DNA from: JAYOEY01 sp038120295
Lineage (GTDB): Bacteria > Pseudomonadota > Alphaproteobacteria > MPNO01 > UBA2964
Assembly (NCBI GenBank): GCA_038120295.1
Contig: JAYOLL010000026.1
Coordinates: forward strand, 1 to 52,704
Direction of reading: 5' to 3'
DNA length: 52,704 nucleotides
A program made the position numbers and the translations under genes. How positions within the stretch are numbered: position 1 is the stretch's first letter; each line of letters starts with the position of its first letter. The notes under the pieces were generated by a model that searched no databases, was not told the origin of the DNA, and saw only the letters and a program-made list of their open reading frames with translations. Positions 50,890-52,704 of the stretch are shown in pieces.

Positions 50890-52173
50890 TCAGGCGAAAT
50901 CCGCCGCCGTCCAGGCGCTTGGGTGGCGTGTCTTCACGCCGCGCAACTGGTCCACGCCCGAACAGCCGAGCTGGCCCAGGGTGGACGACAGCTCCTGCTT
51001 GAACAGGTCGATCATGTGGCCGGGCCCGTCGCCGCCGAGCGCGCCGAGCGACCACAGGAACGCCTTGCCGGCGAAGGCCGCATCCGCGCCGATGGCGCAG
51101 GCGCGCGCCACGTCGACGCCCGATCGCACGCCCGAATCGACCACCAGCGTCGCCTTGTCGCCGACCGCCGACTTGATCGCCGGCAGCGCATCGGCGGATG
51201 CCGGCAGCGCCTCGATCTGGCGACCGCCATGGTTGGTGACGAAGATGCCGTCGATTCCCATCTCGACCAGGCGTTCGGCGTCCGCCGGGTGCAGCACGCC
51301 CTTGACCAGCAGCGGGCCCTTGAACGCGTCGCGATACATTTTCAGCTCGTCCCAGGTGAACGCGCCGCCCTGTTCGCGCCGCATGAAGGCCGCCGCTTCC
51401 TCGAGGCTCACATCGCCCATATAGGGACGCAGATTGAGCCAGCGCGGTATGCCGTTCTTCAGCATCGACATAAACCAGTGCGGCGACGACAGCGCATCCA
51501 TCCGGAGCCGCATGTTGAGCTTGAACGGGCTCATGATGCCGGCCTTCACCTCGCGGGTCCGGGTGGTCCGCACCGGCGTGTCCCAGGTCAGGACGACGGC
51601 GTTGATGCCGCATTCGGAGGCGCGGCGAACGAGGTCGAGCCCGATTTTATGATTGTCGTTGGAAAACCGGTACATCTGCAGCCAGGCGACGTCGCCCGCG
51701 ATCTCCATCGCGCGCTCCATCGTGATGGCCGACAGAACGCCCAAAGTGTACGGCACTTTCGCGGCCTGCGCGGCCTTGGCCATATAGGTTTCTGCCCCCG
51801 GAAAACCGGTGCCCGGCCCGCCGATGGGCGAAATCCCGATCGGCGCGGAGTAGGGCTTGCCGAACAGGGTCGTGTTGGTCGGCGGCGGTTTAATCATGTT
51901 GCCGTAGCGCGGCATCATCTCGATGCAATCGAAGGCGTTCCAGTTGCGCTCGATGCCCCGGTCCGCGCCGCCCGCGCCGCCGTCCACATACTCGAACGCG
52001 AAGTTGGGCAGGCGCTTGCGCGCCCGAGCGCGCAGATCCAGCGCGGTCGGGAACCGTCGGCGCAGCGCAAGCTGTTCAGGCGTCGGCCCGCCCGGCCCGG
52101 CGGAGGCATGGCGCAGATCGGCGACCGGCGCCGCATCTGTCGGTTCGGTCGAGGTGGTCGTGTTGTCGGGCAT
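50890..52173 (-). CDS. FMN-dependent alpha-hydroxy acid oxidase/dehydrogenase
   Basis: 427 residues, TIM-barrel flavoprotein of the lactate/glycolate oxidase family. FMN- and substrate-site residues are present: Tyr in FEYVDGGAGG, Tyr in LQMYRFSND, Asp in LTWDTPV, Lys in LLVKGVL, and catalytic His/Arg in VTNHGGRQIEALPA. The first about 35 residues are a Thr/Pro/Ala-rich extension before the conserved fold. No membrane-insertion loop typical of LldD is obvious, so oxidase or dehydrogenase use cannot be separated. The ATG at 52173 has AGG 7 bp upstream. Confidence 0.9.
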   Translation of the reverse strand: MPDNTTTSTEPTDAAPVADLRHASAGPGGPTPEQLALRRRFPTALDLRARARKRLPNFAFEYVDGGAGGADRGIERNWNAFDCIEMMPRYGNMIKPPPTNTTLFGKPYSAPIGISPIGGPGTGFPGAETYMAKAAQAAKVPYTLGVLSAITMERAMEIAGDVAWLQMYRFSNDNHKIGLDLVRRASECGINAVVLTWDTPVRTTRTREVKAGIMSPFKLNMRLRMDALSSPHWFMSMLKNGIPRWLNLRPYMGDVSLEEAAAFMRREQGGAFTWDELKMYRDAFKGPLLVKGVLHPADAERLVEMGIDGIFVTNHGGRQIEALPASADALPAIKSAVGDKATLVVDSGVRSGVDVARACAIGADAAFAGKAFLWSLGALGGDGPGHMIDLFKQELSSTLGQLGCSGVDQLRGVKTRHPSAWTAADFA

Positions 52174-52254
52174 GGCGAAGCCTATGGAATATCCTGTGAA
52201 TGGCCGGACATCATACGCCTCCGGCGGCGGTTGGCACAGGTGCCGAAGGGATTT

Positions 52255-52686
52255 TTAGAGCAATTGCCTTATGGCGACCTTGCGGAACTTCACCGTACCG
52301 CCGCCATGCTGTAAGGCGATATGGCCGTCGCGGAACATGTTGTTGCGGAAATCGGCCGTCGTCGTTCCGTTGAGCTCCACCTTGATCTGCCGTCCCCGCG
52401 CGGTGATCTTCATGACATTCCATTTGCCGCCCGCCTTGGGCATCGGCACGACCTCCACGAAATGCACCACCGAACCCGTTCCGTATGTCGGATCGCGCCG
52501 CTCGTCGTAAATATTGACCTCGTAGCACTTGCGCGGATCGATCTCGTCATCCTCCCGGCAACGGATAAAAACCCCGCTGTTGGCGCGGCGGCTCACCCAG
52601 AATTCGACATGCAGTTTGAAGTTCCGGTACTTCTTTGGGGTGACAAGAAAGGCCGAACCCCATATGGGCGCCGATGCCCCAGTGGA
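52255..52686 (-). CDS. DUF1080 (3-keto-disaccharide hydrolase-like) domain, C-terminal part
   Basis: Open frame of 143 codons from 52686 to the stop at 52255, with recognisable family sequence FLVTPKKYRNFKLHVEFW, RRANSGVFIRC, KCYEVNIYD, WNVMKITARGRQIKVELNG and GHIALQHGGGTVKFRKV. This is about the last two thirds of a concanavalin-like DUF1080 domain. Going upstream the same frame meets a TGA at 52687-52689, and the only start codon seen is a GTG at 52596, inside the domain. The N-terminal third must lie in another frame or beyond the edge, so the gene is partial and may be frameshifted. Confidence 0.65.
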   Translation of the reverse strand, partial: STGASAPIWGSAFLVTPKKYRNFKLHVEFWVSRRANSGVFIRCREDDEIDPRKCYEVNIYDERRDPTYGTGSVVHFVEVVPMPKAGGKWNVMKITARGRQIKVELNGTTTADFRNNMFRDGHIALQHGGGTVKFRKVAIRQLL

Positions 52687-52704
52687 TCAGGGCCAGGTCG
52701 TCGT

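Noticed and set aside
50923..52314. 463-codon open frame antisense to the hydroxyacid oxidase
   Set aside because: The minus-strand product carries all flavoenzyme motifs; the antisense reading matches nothing recognisable.

Overview
The window looks like chromosomal core DNA of a GC-rich alphaproteobacterium, probably near Rhodospirillales/Rhizobiales-type lineages. The evidence is gene order: kdsD-lptC-lptA ... lptB-rpoN-hpf-ptsN, aroA-cmk-rpsA-sppA-ihfB-lapA, pyrF-trpF-trpB-trpA-accD-folC, and chvI-chvG-hprK-rapZ-EIIA(Man)-HPr-ahcY-divL-tsaE-amgK-murU-addB-addA-trxA. These are familiar alphaproteobacterial neighbourhoods. The addA/addB pair, the short HprK and the TIGR02300-like zinc-ribbon protein are also of alphaproteobacterial type. 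I see no phage, IS element, CRISPR array or rRNA.

Left part (1-17.4 kb): a perfect 31-bp inverted repeat, a GST, a dihydroxyphthalate-decarboxylase-like protein and an MFS carrier, then uppP and an NDUFA9-like reductase. Next come tRNA-Leu(CAG), a short RNase D, and the LPS/Kdo genes kdsD-lptC-lptA. A glycosyltransferase and a TylF-type methyltransferase interrupt this LPS block before lptB-rpoN-hpf-ptsN. A small heat-shock protein, a BrkB-type membrane protein, a tandem Usp protein and tRNA-Ala(GGC) follow.

Middle part (17.4-29.5 kb), mostly + strand: aromatic amino acid, nucleotide and translation genes (aroA, cmk, rpsA, sppA, ihfB, lapA, pyrF, trpF, trpB, trpA), then accD and folC. The zinc-ribbon protein points the other way. 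folC meets the strong terminator of trxA head-on.

Right part (29.5-47.2 kb): about 18 kb on the minus strand with many 4-bp or similarly short overlaps. Read in transcription order it links an acid/envelope-sensing two-component system (ChvI/ChvG), HPr kinase, RapZ, EIIA-Man and HPr, S-adenosylhomocysteinase, a DivL-type cell-cycle pseudokinase, tRNA t6A synthesis (TsaE), peptidoglycan recycling (AmgK/MurU) and AddAB double-strand-break repair. The divL gene is the most notable feature. The phosphoacceptor histidine of its H-box is a tyrosine, as in Caulobacter DivL, and one in-frame amber codon splits the reading frame inside the first PAS domain.

Right end (47.2-52.7 kb): a HugZ-like flavin/heme protein and pckA diverge from chvI across a region with a 9-bp perfect inverted repeat. 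They are followed by a DMT transporter that may be translated leaderless, an FMN-dependent 2-hydroxyacid oxidase, and the C-terminal part of a DUF1080 protein whose frame is blocked by a stop near the window edge. All calls rest on reading the sequence and its translations. No database search was run, so family names are from recognition.
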